Shown here in pieces: positions 1-6,620 of a DNA stretch of 10,308 nucleotides. Position 1 is the first letter of the stretch, and each line of letters begins with the position of its first letter. The DNA is taken from NCBI GenBank assembly GCA_039029935.1, contig JBCCFC010000394.1:1-10308 (forward strand). The letters run 5' to 3'. The notes beneath the pieces were generated by a model. That model saw only the letters and a program-made list of their open reading frames with translations, was not told where the DNA came from and ran no database searches. This DNA is from G039029935 sp039029935. GTDB lineage: Bacteria; Chloroflexota; Anaerolineae; Caldilineales; Caldilineaceae. A program made the translations under genes and the position numbers.

Positions 1-2013
1 CTTGCCACCGTCAGGCAAAATCTGCCGACGCGGACAGCGTGTGTGGAAACGACATCCAGTTGGTGGATCGATGGCACTTGGCACAGACCCTTCGAGGCGG
101 ATATTTTTCTGCACCGCATCTGGGTCAGGAATCGGAACCGCAGAGAGCAATGCCTCGGTATATGGATGATAGGGCAGGTCATAGAGTGCGGCTGCCGTAC
201 CAATTTCCATGATTTGGCCGAGGTACATCACCGCCACATAGTCCGAGAAGAAGCGGACGACGCTCAGGTCATGGGCAATAAAGAGCAACGTTGTACCATA
301 GGTGCGTTGAATCTCTAAAAGAAGATTCAGTACCGCTGCCTGTACCGACACATCCAACGCGCTCACTGGCTCATCACAGAGGATCAGGTCGGGGCGGCTT
401 GCCAACGCACGGGCAATACCGATGCGCTGCTTTTCGCCACCACTCAACTGGCGTGGCAGGCGGTCATAGTAGTTTTCACCCAGGCGTACAGCTTTCAAGA
501 TACGCACAACTTCATCGCGCTCTTCCTCTGGCTTGACTGTGCCAAAGTGACGCAATGGACGTGAGATCTGTTGGCCGACAGTATACGATGGATTCATGGT
601 TGCGTCAGGATTTTGGAAAACCATCTGCAACTCAGTAATCAGATCAATCTTCCGTTCAGCAAGGTCCGTGGTAATGTCAAAGCCCATAAAATCGGCTTCG
701 CCACCCGTGCTGCTCTCTAGCCCGATAATCGTCTTTGCCAACGTACTCTTGCCACAACCAGACTCACCCACAATCCCCAGCGTTGTCCCCTTGGGTACGT
801 CAAAACTGACGTCATCGACGGCTTTTACAAAACGTTTTTTGCCTAACCCAACCAAGCTGGCAAGCGAACTACCCTGTGCCTCGTAATACTTCTTGAGATT
901 ATCGACATCCAGAATCAATGTATCACGTGACTGTACGGCCTCTTCACTCGCCTCTACATCGAGCATCGGTGTCAACATTTCTTCCGACGGTTTCCAATCC
1001 GTAAAGACGATTTCTTCGGCATAGTGACAGGCAACCGTATGCATACTGTCACTGGTGTTGAACTCATTTGACAGCGCATAGGGGCGTGGTCGATCCCCTC
1101 GACACTTGTCGGTTACATAGTCACAGCGTGGGCCAAAGACACAGCCCGATGGTCGTTCGTTGGGTGGTGGTACGCGCCCAGGGATTGGATAGAGAACGCT
1201 GCTCTCTTTGTCTGCACCCAGACGTGGTACACAGCGAATCAACCCTTGTGTGTAAGGGTGGCGTGGGTTCTTGAAAACTTCACGCACAGTGGCACGTTCC
1301 ACCATTTCGCCCGCATACATCACACCGACACGATTACAAACACGAGAGACAACACCCAAGTTGTGGCTAATGTAGAGAATGGCGGTGTTGAACTCTTTGC
1401 GTAGATCAGCAATCAAGTCCAAAACCGCAGCCTCAACTGTCACATCGAGTGCCGTCGTCGGCTCGTCCATCACCAACAGGGCCGGATTGTTGAGCAGAGC
1501 CATTGCAATGACGACACGCTGCTGCTGTCCACCCGAAATTTGGTGTGGATAGCGGCGCATGACATTGGCAGCGTCAGGCATATAGACGCGCTCCAACATT
1601 TTGATGCTGTAATCAGTAGCCTCTTCTTCGCTGATGCCCGTATGTACGGTCAGTACTTCATTGAGCTGATCACCCAGCCGCATCGACGGATTCAACGCCT
1701 GCATGGGGTCTTGGAAGACCATTGTGATGTTGTTACCGCGCAGTTGACGAAGTTCCTCTTTGGATTTACCCGCCAACTCTTCGCCCATAAACTGGATGCT
1801 ACCGCGCTTGATGTAGCCGTTGTTGCCCAAGAAATCAACCAGCGACCATGCAACCGTACTCTTACCACAGCCGGACTCGCCAACCAAGCCAAAGCTTTCA
1901 CCCTCATGCAAATCGAAGGATACATTTTGAACAGCCTCAATCTCGCCACCTCGAATCTTGTAGGCGATGGCTAAATCTTTGACGGATAGGACAGGTGTTT
2001 TGTTTTCAGACAC
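1..2013 (-). CDS. Fused double ATPase of a peptide ABC importer (DppD-DppF type), partial, runs off left edge
   Basis: An open minus-strand frame of 671 codons has no stop before the window edge. It contains two complete ABC nucleotide-binding domains, which would energise uptake through the two permeases of this operon from the cytoplasmic face. Domain 1 has Walker A GESGCGKST (residues 45-53), signature ISGGQQQR (159-166) and Walker B LLVMDEPTT with D183/E184. Domain 2 has Walker A GESGCGKST (416-424), signature LSGGEKQR (523-530) and Walker B LILCDEPVS with D547/E548. After domain 1 is the oligopeptide-ATPase C-terminal motif with Cys291, 297, 304 and 329 (CX5CX6CX24C), a pattern linked to an Fe-S cluster in OppD/DppD relatives. 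A second copy begins at Cys654/Cys660 and is cut by the edge. The GTG start at 2013 is chosen because AAGGGA (2021-2026) sits 7 nt upstream and an in-frame stop lies a short way before it without a better start. Both sites look catalytically intact. The specificity (dipeptide, oligopeptide or other) cannot be told. Confidence 0.95.
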   Translation of the reverse strand, partial: MSENKTPVLSVKDLAIAYKIRGGEIEAVQNVSFDLHEGESFGLVGESGCGKSTVAWSLVDFLGNNGYIKRGSIQFMGEELAGKSKEELRQLRGNNITMVFQDPMQALNPSMRLGDQLNEVLTVHTGISEEEATDYSIKMLERVYMPDAANVMRRYPHQISGGQQQRVVIAMALLNNPALLVMDEPTTALDVTVEAAVLDLIADLRKEFNTAILYISHNLGVVSRVCNRVGVMYAGEMVERATVREVFKNPRHPYTQGLIRCVPRLGADKESSVLYPIPGRVPPPNERPSGCVFGPRCDYVTDKCRGDRPRPYALSNEFNTSDSMHTVACHYAEEIVFTDWKPSEEMLTPMLDVEASEEAVQSRDTLILDVDNLKKYYEAQGSSLASLVGLGKKRFVKAVDDVSFDVPKGTTLGIVGESGCGKSTLAKTIIGLESSTGGEADFMGFDITTDLAERKIDLITELQMVFQNPDATMNPSYTVGQQISRPLRHFGTVKPEEERDEVVRILKAVRLGENYYDRLPRQLSGGEKQRIGIARALASRPDLILCDEPVSALDVSVQAAVLNLLLEIQRTYGTTLLFIAHDLSVVRFFSDYVAVMYLGQIMEIGTAAALYDLPYHPYTEALLSAVPIPDPDAVQKNIRLEGSVPSAIDPPTGCRFHTRCPRRQILPDGGK

Positions 2014-2040
2014 AGACTTTTCCCTTGTGTTTGTGTAGGT

Positions 2041-2150
2041 CAGTATTCGGTAGAGCAGTATTCGGTAGAGCGGTAATCAGTAGAGCAGTATTCGGTGTTC
2101 TGTCACCGACCTACCGACCTACTGATTACCGACCTACCGACCCACCGACA
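2041..2150. repeat. Reiterated-word palindromic repeat between permease C and the ATPase
   Basis: Bases 2041-2100 are four 15-bp tandem units: CAGTATTCGGTAGAG twice, then the variants CGGTAATCAGTAGAG and CAGTATTCGGTGTTC. Bases 2105-2150 are reiterations of an 8-mer like CTACCGAC. The two halves are mutually complementary. Segment 2062-2083 pairs with 2119-2140 over 22 positions with two mismatches, including a perfect 13-bp core (2071-2083/2119-2131), and a small hairpin CGGTG/CACCG (2093-2097/2104-2108) is nested inside. There is no U-tract, so it is not a classical intrinsic terminator. It fills the whole gap between the stop of the DppC-like gene and the ribosome binding site of the ATPase gene, so the mRNA would carry a long stem-loop there. 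Confidence 0.85.
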
Positions 2151-2152
2151 AC

Positions 2153-3073
2153 CTACTTCTGATACCGCGTTGTCTCTTCGTTCAATCCATCGGCAAACAG
2201 GTTCAACCCAATCACCAATGTCGAGATACAGAGTGAGGGCCAGATCAATGCCAGCGGGCTGTTCCAAATAAAGCGGCGGGCTTCATTCACCATGTTGCCC
2301 CAATCTGGGTCCGGTGGTGGCAGTCCAATGCCCAAGAAGCCAAGTGTTGCAATCGCAAAAATTGCGTATCCGACACGTAACATGGCGTCTACCAAAATTG
2401 GGCCACGCACGTTGGGCAGAATCTCACGGAACATGATGTACCACATGCTCTCGCCCCGTGTCTCTGCCGCAAGTACATAGTCACGCGTCTTCAAGTCAAT
2501 GGCAAGACCACGTGCGAGGCGAGCCACGCCGGGCGCACCCGTGATCGAAATCGCCAGAATCACTACCCAGTCACCTTGCCCCAATGCCGCAATAACAACC
2601 AGATACAAAATAATGCGCGGGAAGGCGATCAATGCATCCAAGAATTGCATGATCACTTGATCATAGTAGCCACCCCGATAGCCAGCAATCAAGCCCAAGG
2701 TGACACCCAGCAGCAATGATCCCATGACGCCCCAAAGAGCAACACCACCCGGAATCGTCCAGCCACCAGGCAGACGTGTCTTGATCAAGATGACCTGTGT
2801 ACCTGTCATCAAGCGTGACACAATATCACGACCGAGATGGTCCGTCCCTAACCAGTTCTCCGCATTGGAGCCTAAGTTCTGCGCAAAGTTCGACGCATTG
2901 GGTGGGTGTGGTGTCCAAAATAAGGACGTGATTGCCACAATAACCCAAAAAAGCACCATACATAGACCAATGGTACCGATGCGTGATTCAAAAATAATCG
3001 AGAAATTGCTCCATGTCCGTCGAAATGCCGACGGACGTGGAGGGGCCATAAATGTTTGTTCAGCTACTGCCAT
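2153..3073 (-). CDS. Peptide ABC importer permease, DppC/OppC family
   Basis: This 306-residue inner-membrane subunit would pair with the DppB-like permease to form the translocation channel. The family is clear. There is a cytoplasmic N-terminus with a first membrane segment at about 35-53 and the motif LGTDHLGRDIVSR (75-87), which is diagnostic of OppC/DppC. Hydrophobic segments lie near 112-131, 145-165, 168-185, 232-250 and 275-293. The EAA-loop ATPase-docking motif is AAETRGESMWYIMFREILPN (202-221), followed by LGFLGIGLPPPDPDWGNM (244-261). Length is normal, with a slightly enlarged loop around 98-110 (Gly/Pro-rich). The ATG start is supported by AAGGA (3081-3085) 7 nt upstream. It is separated from its usual partner gene by the PepSY gene and the toxin-antitoxin pair, and it is followed by a repeat-filled gap before the ATPase gene. 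Confidence 0.95.
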   Translation of the reverse strand: MAVAEQTFMAPPRPSAFRRTWSNFSIIFESRIGTIGLCMVLFWVIVAITSLFWTPHPPNASNFAQNLGSNAENWLGTDHLGRDIVSRLMTGTQVILIKTRLPGGWTIPGGVALWGVMGSLLLGVTLGLIAGYRGGYYDQVIMQFLDALIAFPRIILYLVVIAALGQGDWVVILAISITGAPGVARLARGLAIDLKTRDYVLAAETRGESMWYIMFREILPNVRGPILVDAMLRVGYAIFAIATLGFLGIGLPPPDPDWGNMVNEARRFIWNSPLALIWPSLCISTLVIGLNLFADGLNEETTRYQK

Positions 3074-3087
3074 ACGCTAGTCCTTGT

Positions 3088-3197
3088 TACTGTATTAGGT
3101 ATCTGCTCAATAAATCGGGGCGATTTGTCGATAGAAGTCCGACTCTTGCCAAAAGTCGGACTTCTAACCGTTGAATATTGAGCATGTACTGTATTAG
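3088..3197. repeat. Small palindromic element bounded by an 11-bp direct repeat (MITE/REP-like)
   Basis: The 11-mer TACTGTATTAG occurs at 3088-3098 and again at 3187-3197 in the same orientation, like a target-site duplication. Inside lie inverted copies TGCTCAATA (3104-3112) and TATTGAGCA (3176-3184). Nested within these is a perfect 13-bp stem TAGAAGTCCGACT / AGTCGGACTTCTA (3132-3144/3154-3166) with a 9-nt loop. No ORF or U-tract is present. It occupies the gap between the toxin gene and the DppC-like permease gene and ends just upstream of that gene's ribosome binding site. The symmetric layout is seen directly. The reading as a transposed miniature element is inference. Confidence 0.7.
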
Positions 3198-3209
3198 AGC
3201 CTATTCCTT

Positions 3210-3656
3210 CTATTTACTATGCATCCAGTTGCTTAACTTTAAGTCAAATTCATCAGATATTGGTTGATAATGAGATGTATTATTTGTGATTAACCAAAGA
3301 TCATGAACGATAGCTGTTGCACCTATAATGACATCTATCTCACCTGGGAGAATTCCTCGTGGCTTCATGTATGCATAAATCTCTGCCGCTTTGTCTAAAA
3401 TTGTTTTATCTACATCCAATAGTTCTACTCTTCTCAAAAAGTGATGAAACGTTTTTAAGCGTCGTGTTGCATTAGATGCTTTATACCCCCGAAGACTCTC
3501 ATAGTAGGTCAAAGTGCTTATTGTAAATTTCTTATGCTTCTGAAAATAAATTTGGCTCTGTGATTGAGCAGGCTCCATACCTTTTAACATGTAACTAAGA
3601 ATATCTGTATCAATCAAAGATAATTCCTCGATCATAGGTTTGTCTCCGTTGCTCAT
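3210..3656 (-). CDS. PIN-domain ribonuclease toxin (VapC-like)
   Basis: This 148-residue protein has the layout of VapC toxins, metal-dependent RNases held inactive by a cognate antitoxin. The acidic pocket can be followed: LIDTDILSYMLKG at 14-26 (D16/D18), TYYESLRGY with E53, GEIDVIIGATAI with D108, and the C-terminal LITNNTSHYQPI with N125/N126, where many relatives have TNN..HF. Helix-strand spacing and length are usual for the family. The start at 3656 has GAGGAG (3661-3666) 4 nt upstream. An alternative ATG at 3635 (residue 8) has a GGAG 8 nt upstream and would give a start closer to the usual family N-terminus. The gene overlaps the antitoxin gene by 47 bp, which argues for translational coupling. 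It is AT-rich compared with the transporter genes around it, consistent with acquisition. The RNA target is unknown. Confidence 0.85.
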   Translation of the reverse strand: MSNGDKPMIEELSLIDTDILSYMLKGMEPAQSQSQIYFQKHKKFTISTLTYYESLRGYKASNATRRLKTFHHFLRRVELLDVDKTILDKAAEIYAYMKPRGILPGEIDVIIGATAIVHDLWLITNNTSHYQPISDEFDLKLSNWMHSK

Positions 3657-3960
3657 AAATCTCCTCGATGTCTAAGTCTGGTTCATCAGTCATATTATAT
3701 TGTCGTATGATTTCACTTAACCATTCCGTATCAGGAAGTCTATCCAAATATGCCAAATCATCATCTTCATCATCTTGGTCTTCAGTATAAAAATTCTCTA
3801 TAGATACCGGAATCTCGTTGAATTGAGAAAAGTCAGTTATATCATTGGGTTCTTCGTCAAGAAAGGTGATGATAACACGACGATAAAGTGGGAGTATTAC
3901 TGGCTCCATAAACCTGAGTGAGCCATTTCTATCTACCACTGCCTCGACTGATTGAAGCAT
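3610..3960 (-). CDS. Antitoxin of the VapC-like toxin (AbrB/DUF104-like N-terminus)
   Basis: This 116-residue protein is encoded just upstream of, and overlapping, the PIN toxin gene. The N-terminal part (about residues 4-37: VEAVVDRNGSLRFMEP..LP..RRVIITFLDEE) resembles the swapped-hairpin/DUF104-type antitoxin fold, in which 'E..YDRNG.L..LEP..LP....V.V.' recurs. This part would bind DNA or fold the dimer. The rest is very acidic (DQDDEDDD around residue 60, then DEPDLDIEEIYEQRR), as expected for a segment that wraps a basic toxin. ATG 3960 is preferred over the upstream in-frame start at 3987 because a near-perfect Shine-Dalgarno (complement of CACCTCCTTT, 3966-3975) lies 5 nt before it. Pairing by position is strong; the exact antitoxin family is less certain. 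Autoregulation by the complex is typical of such modules, but I see no clear operator. Confidence 0.75.
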   Translation of the reverse strand: MLQSVEAVVDRNGSLRFMEPVILPLYRRVIITFLDEEPNDITDFSQFNEIPVSIENFYTEDQDDEDDDLAYLDRLPDTEWLSEIIRQYNMTDEPDLDIEEIYEQRRQTYDRGIIFD

Positions 3961-4437
3961 GATTACACCTCCTTTATGTAAATACACAACTAAAACTTTG
4001 GCTATTTAGTTTCTGCGGGGCTAAATAGTAGGCGAGGTAGTGCTAATCCTATAAGTATACAACAAATAAAAATGACAATTCGTACAACACACTCTGGAAC
4101 ATAAGCTATCGGTGTATCTATATAGATTGATCCAGAATGGAAAAGAAGACTAATACTGTGTAAACTAAGTTTTCGGGTATTGTCATTCCCACGAAGGTGG
4201 GAATCCACTCTGGGCAACACATGGATTCCTGCCTTCGCAGGAATGACTAAAACCCCGAATTATTTAGTTTACAAGGTACTAGCATAAACCCAATTTGCGG
4301 TCCATCCATTAAAATAGTTAATGGCAATAAAGCCCGCTAGGATAAAAAATCCAAAACTTCCACTTGTATTTACCCGTATAAGGTACAGAAACTCCACTTA
4401 ATCCATACATTTAGTCACCAATAGGGTGTTTTCTAAT
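3961..4437. other. AT-rich intergenic region between PepSY gene and toxin-antitoxin pair
   Basis: I find no gene I would defend here. It holds the antitoxin ribosome binding site (3966-3975), an 8-bp inverted repeat CTATTTAG/CTAAATAG (4002-4009/4021-4028) that could be an operator or terminator remnant near the antitoxin start, and the palindromic element at 4154-4278. The 4279-4422 part shows no structure I recognise. A promoter for the toxin-antitoxin pair should lie here. TTGTCA- and TATACT-like words exist around 4055-4080 on the minus strand, but their spacing is wrong, so I do not call one. Confidence 0.5.
4154..4278. repeat. MITE/REP-like palindromic element with two internal hairpins
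   Basis: The element is a large imperfect inverted repeat. The outer arms share GTAAACTAA (4160-4168) with TTAGTTTAC (4264-4272), extended inward by TTCGGG-like and GTCATTCC words and outward by TAC/GTA. Inside are two compact perfect hairpins. One is ATTCCCAC-gaag-GTGGGAAT (4185-4204) and the other is ATTCCTGC-cttc-GCAGGAAT (4225-4244). They face each other as a twin, with the TGTCATTCC...GGAATCCA pattern familiar from dispersed REP-type repeats in many bacterial genomes. It encodes no transposase, so if mobile it would depend on an enzyme supplied elsewhere. Confidence 0.8.
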
Positions 4438-4451
4438 CTATAAAACACCCT
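4423..4451 (-). other. Stem-loop at the 3' end of the PepSY-repeat gene
   Basis: AGGGTGTTTT (4423-4432) pairs perfectly with AAAACACCCT (4442-4451) around a 9-nt loop. The stop codon of the minus-strand gene (4438-4440) lies in the loop, and the last codons lie in one arm. There is no U-tract after the stem on the minus strand, so this is at best a non-canonical terminator or an mRNA 3'-end stabiliser. Confidence 0.5.
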
Positions 4452-5304
4452 GATCTGAATGCCCCAATGTCGCTAGAATCTCGTATAAATCCCCTTCTGG
4501 GTAGCCAGAGCTATGACGTGGTTTAATATGTATAGTTGTGGGAGTTGCATTGATATTTACACCATGTTGATAAGGTGGTTTTTTCTGAGCAAGCATTTTG
4601 CCTTTTTGCAAAATCTTCTCTTTTTGGGTGGATACATCATACATGATTCCCGATTGCGCATCAACACACACTTCACCAGCCAGCCCAACTCGACCGACAT
4701 GTGTTGAACCGAGACTCACTGCCACTTGCCAAACAACTCGATAGGTTTGTACATCGTCACCTTCAACATGAGCTTCTTGCCCATTACTTAAATCATCTTT
4801 CAGAACCATCTTGGGCGTTTCTGGCATAAACATCATGCTGACTTCGTTGCGGAGCCAACGGTTAACAATCCTCTTTGCCTCTTTTTCGGTTATGGTTACA
4901 TTTGTCGTTGCAAGCTTACCTGCAGCCTTTTTTATCTCTTCAATTTCTGTATCAGTAATAACGATTTCACCAGTTTCCACATCCAAATCAAGTACGCCAG
5001 CTACACCAATATCACCATAGGATGGTAAGGTCAAATGAATTGGCATTCGCCAGTAAATTCGATCCTGCACGAATAATGATGGCTCTCTACACAAAAGAAA
5101 ATTACTGATATGATATTCAACATAGCTATTTGCTTTTCGTTGAGCCTCTTCTGCTGAGACATTAAACTCAGCGGCAACGTCAACACTGATTTTTAGTTGC
5201 TCACCAATTTGCGGCAAGGGTTGGCCTAATGTCACCATTGGCAGTCCTACCACATTGGTTGTTGGGTGTGGAGTGCTAGTCCCTACTTGATTTAAGTTAC
5301 GCAT
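4438..5304 (-). CDS. Protein with two PepSY-like repeats, embedded in the transporter operon
   Basis: This 288-residue protein is of unknown function. Two similar units can be aligned by eye. Unit 1 is about residues 50-117 (SAEEAQRKANSYVEYHI..., then ...YWRMPIHLTL...GVAGVLDLDVETGEIVI). Unit 2 is about 138-224 (ITEKEAKRIVNRWLRNEV..., then ...YRVVWQVAVSL...VGLAGEVCVDAQSGIMYDV). The order helix, then strands ending in 'V.VD..TG.I', is that of PepSY-type domains, often linked to binding or inhibiting peptidases or sensing peptides. No signal peptide or membrane segment is visible, so it is probably cytoplasmic. The His/Pro-rich tail ends in DLYEILATLGHSDQGVL. Its ATG overlaps the permease stop by 8 nt (ATGCGTAA) and has AAGGA (5311-5315) 6 nt upstream, which implies coupled translation. 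It is not a standard subunit of this transporter class. The fold assignment is moderate and the function is open. Confidence 0.7.
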   Translation of the reverse strand: MRNLNQVGTSTPHPTTNVVGLPMVTLGQPLPQIGEQLKISVDVAAEFNVSAEEAQRKANSYVEYHISNFLLCREPSLFVQDRIYWRMPIHLTLPSYGDIGVAGVLDLDVETGEIVITDTEIEEIKKAAGKLATTNVTITEKEAKRIVNRWLRNEVSMMFMPETPKMVLKDDLSNGQEAHVEGDDVQTYRVVWQVAVSLGSTHVGRVGLAGEVCVDAQSGIMYDVSTQKEKILQKGKMLAQKKPPYQHGVNINATPTTIHIKPRHSSGYPEGDLYEILATLGHSDQGVL

Positions 5305-6607
5305 ACCGAATCCTTGGATTCAAGAACATATACGCTACATCACCTATAATACGCGTCAACACGGCAATAATCACCGTAAACATCGCCGCCCCTTCAATGG
5401 CGTTAAAATCGCCAAAGATGGCGGAGTCGTAGATATATGTGCCTAAGCCTGGGAAGCCAAAGACCACTTCTACAACGACGATCCCGCCGATGAAGTAGTT
5501 GACGTGGAGCATAATGACGGTGATGGGGGCCATCAGTGCGTTGCGGATGGCGTGTTTCATGATGACACGTCGATAGGGCAAGCCCTTGATGATGGCAGTG
5601 CGGATGTAGGGCGAGTTCATGACATCGACCATGCTGGCGCGCGTCATGCGGGCAACGTAGCCCATTTCTACGGCTGTCAGCGTTAGGATGGGAAGGACGA
5701 GAATTTTGGGATCGGTAAAGATGGCGTTTTCATTGAGGAAGAAGGAGGCGGCGGGTAGCACTTTGAGCCAGACGCCAAAGATGAGGATGAGGAAAATGCC
5801 TGTGACAAATTCCGGTGTTGCGGTGAGTCCTAGTCCTGATATGGAGATAAAACGATCCGAAAAACGGCCCTCGCTGACACCCGCAATGACGCCAAGGAAG
5901 AGTGCCAATGGCATTACGATAATAAAGGCTAATCCTGCTAATGTTGCTGTGTTACGCATCCGAGGGAAAAGCGAATAGGCGACGGGACGACCTGTGCGTA
6001 GTGATTGTCCAGGGTCTCCGCGAACCAGTCCTTTGGATAGCGGAATAAACTCAACAGGACTGTCTGTCTCTGTGCGGAAACCTGCCTTGGTGCGGATTTG
6101 TACCTCGGCATTGGCCCCGCGTACCCAGCGGACAGCACTATTTTCCACGTTCACACCCCAGAACTGCTCGATCTCATTGCCGTCGGCATCTGTTGCCACT
6201 TGCCAAATGTCATCAACAGGACGCTCCAGCGAATTGCCATCATCCTGACGAATCAGAGCGATCATCTCGCCGCCAAACATCTTCCAGCGCGTCAACTCGC
6301 CATCGACATCCACCCACCACTCACTTTCATTCGTCTCAAGATTCTGGATCGATACCAGTTCCCCGCTTAAACGGGAACCAACACGCCAGTCATTACCGAT
6401 AAGCCATGTGACATAGCGCGTGACGGCTGATTGATTCAACCCAAGCTGATTCCGGTAGGATTCGCGTTGCTCTGGTGTGGATTCAATGCCAAGCAATTTC
6501 ACCGTGACATCACCACTGCCGACCTCAACCAACCAAAAGAGGGCAACCGAAACCAGAAGCATGGTGATCAGAGAAGATGTAATACTGCGAATGATAAAAC
6601 GTGTCAT
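5297..6607 (-). CDS. Peptide ABC importer permease, DppB/OppB family, with enlarged external loop
   Basis: This 436-residue inner-membrane channel subunit compares with a usual length of about 310-340. The N-terminal membrane segment (about 7-28) is followed by the family motif region LGLNQSAVTRYVTWLIGND (55-73). The next expected element, GLVRGDPGQSLRTGRPV (193-209), appears only after about 115 extra residues. The insert (about 75-190) is hydrophilic and strand-rich (SEWWVDVDGELTRWKMFGGEMIALIRQ; then WQVATDADGNEIEQFWGVNV) and should lie outside the membrane, facing the binding protein. The rest is standard: segments near 220-245, 264-283, 303-318, 358-380 and 405-428; EAA-type loop IRTAIIKGLPYRRVIMKHAIRNAL (335-358); VVFGFPGLGTYIYDS (381-395); C-terminal LNPRIRYA. 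The ATG at 6607 lacks a strong Shine-Dalgarno (only GGA about 11 nt upstream), unlike its operon neighbours, which fits the hairpin-mediated drop after the binding-protein gene. Confidence 0.95.
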   Translation of the reverse strand: MTRFIIRSITSSLITMLLVSVALFWLVEVGSGDVTVKLLGIESTPEQRESYRNQLGLNQSAVTRYVTWLIGNDWRVGSRLSGELVSIQNLETNESEWWVDVDGELTRWKMFGGEMIALIRQDDGNSLERPVDDIWQVATDADGNEIEQFWGVNVENSAVRWVRGANAEVQIRTKAGFRTETDSPVEFIPLSKGLVRGDPGQSLRTGRPVAYSLFPRMRNTATLAGLAFIIVMPLALFLGVIAGVSEGRFSDRFISISGLGLTATPEFVTGIFLILIFGVWLKVLPAASFFLNENAIFTDPKILVLPILTLTAVEMGYVARMTRASMVDVMNSPYIRTAIIKGLPYRRVIMKHAIRNALMAPITVIMLHVNYFIGGIVVVEVVFGFPGLGTYIYDSAIFGDFNAIEGAAMFTVIIAVLTRIIGDVAYMFLNPRIRYA

Positions 6608-6620
6608 AAGTTACTATCCA

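Noticed and set aside
1540..1974. 144-codon plus-strand frame
   Set aside because: It is a shadow of the first ABC domain of the fused ATPase, whose Walker and signature motifs are in the opposite frame.
1..2013. Two separate ATPase genes or a frameshifted pair
   Set aside because: The minus-strand frame reads through both ABC domains without a stop, and the motif coordinates stay in one phase from 2013 to 1, so a fusion is the direct reading.
2041..2150. CRISPR array
   Set aside because: Units are adjacent 8- and 15-mers with no unique spacers and no cas gene is present.
3132..3166. Perfect 13-bp hairpin as a terminator of the toxin-antitoxin operon
   Set aside because: No U-tract follows on the minus strand and the hairpin sits at the centre of a symmetric repeat element, so a repeat is the better explanation.
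4002..4220. 72-codon minus-strand frame with a hydrophobic C-terminal half
   Set aside because: Its start and first ~13 codons lie inside the palindromic element, there is no ribosome binding site, and the translated repeat (VDSHLRGNDN) is a typical artefact of REP sequences. A small membrane peptide cannot be strictly excluded.
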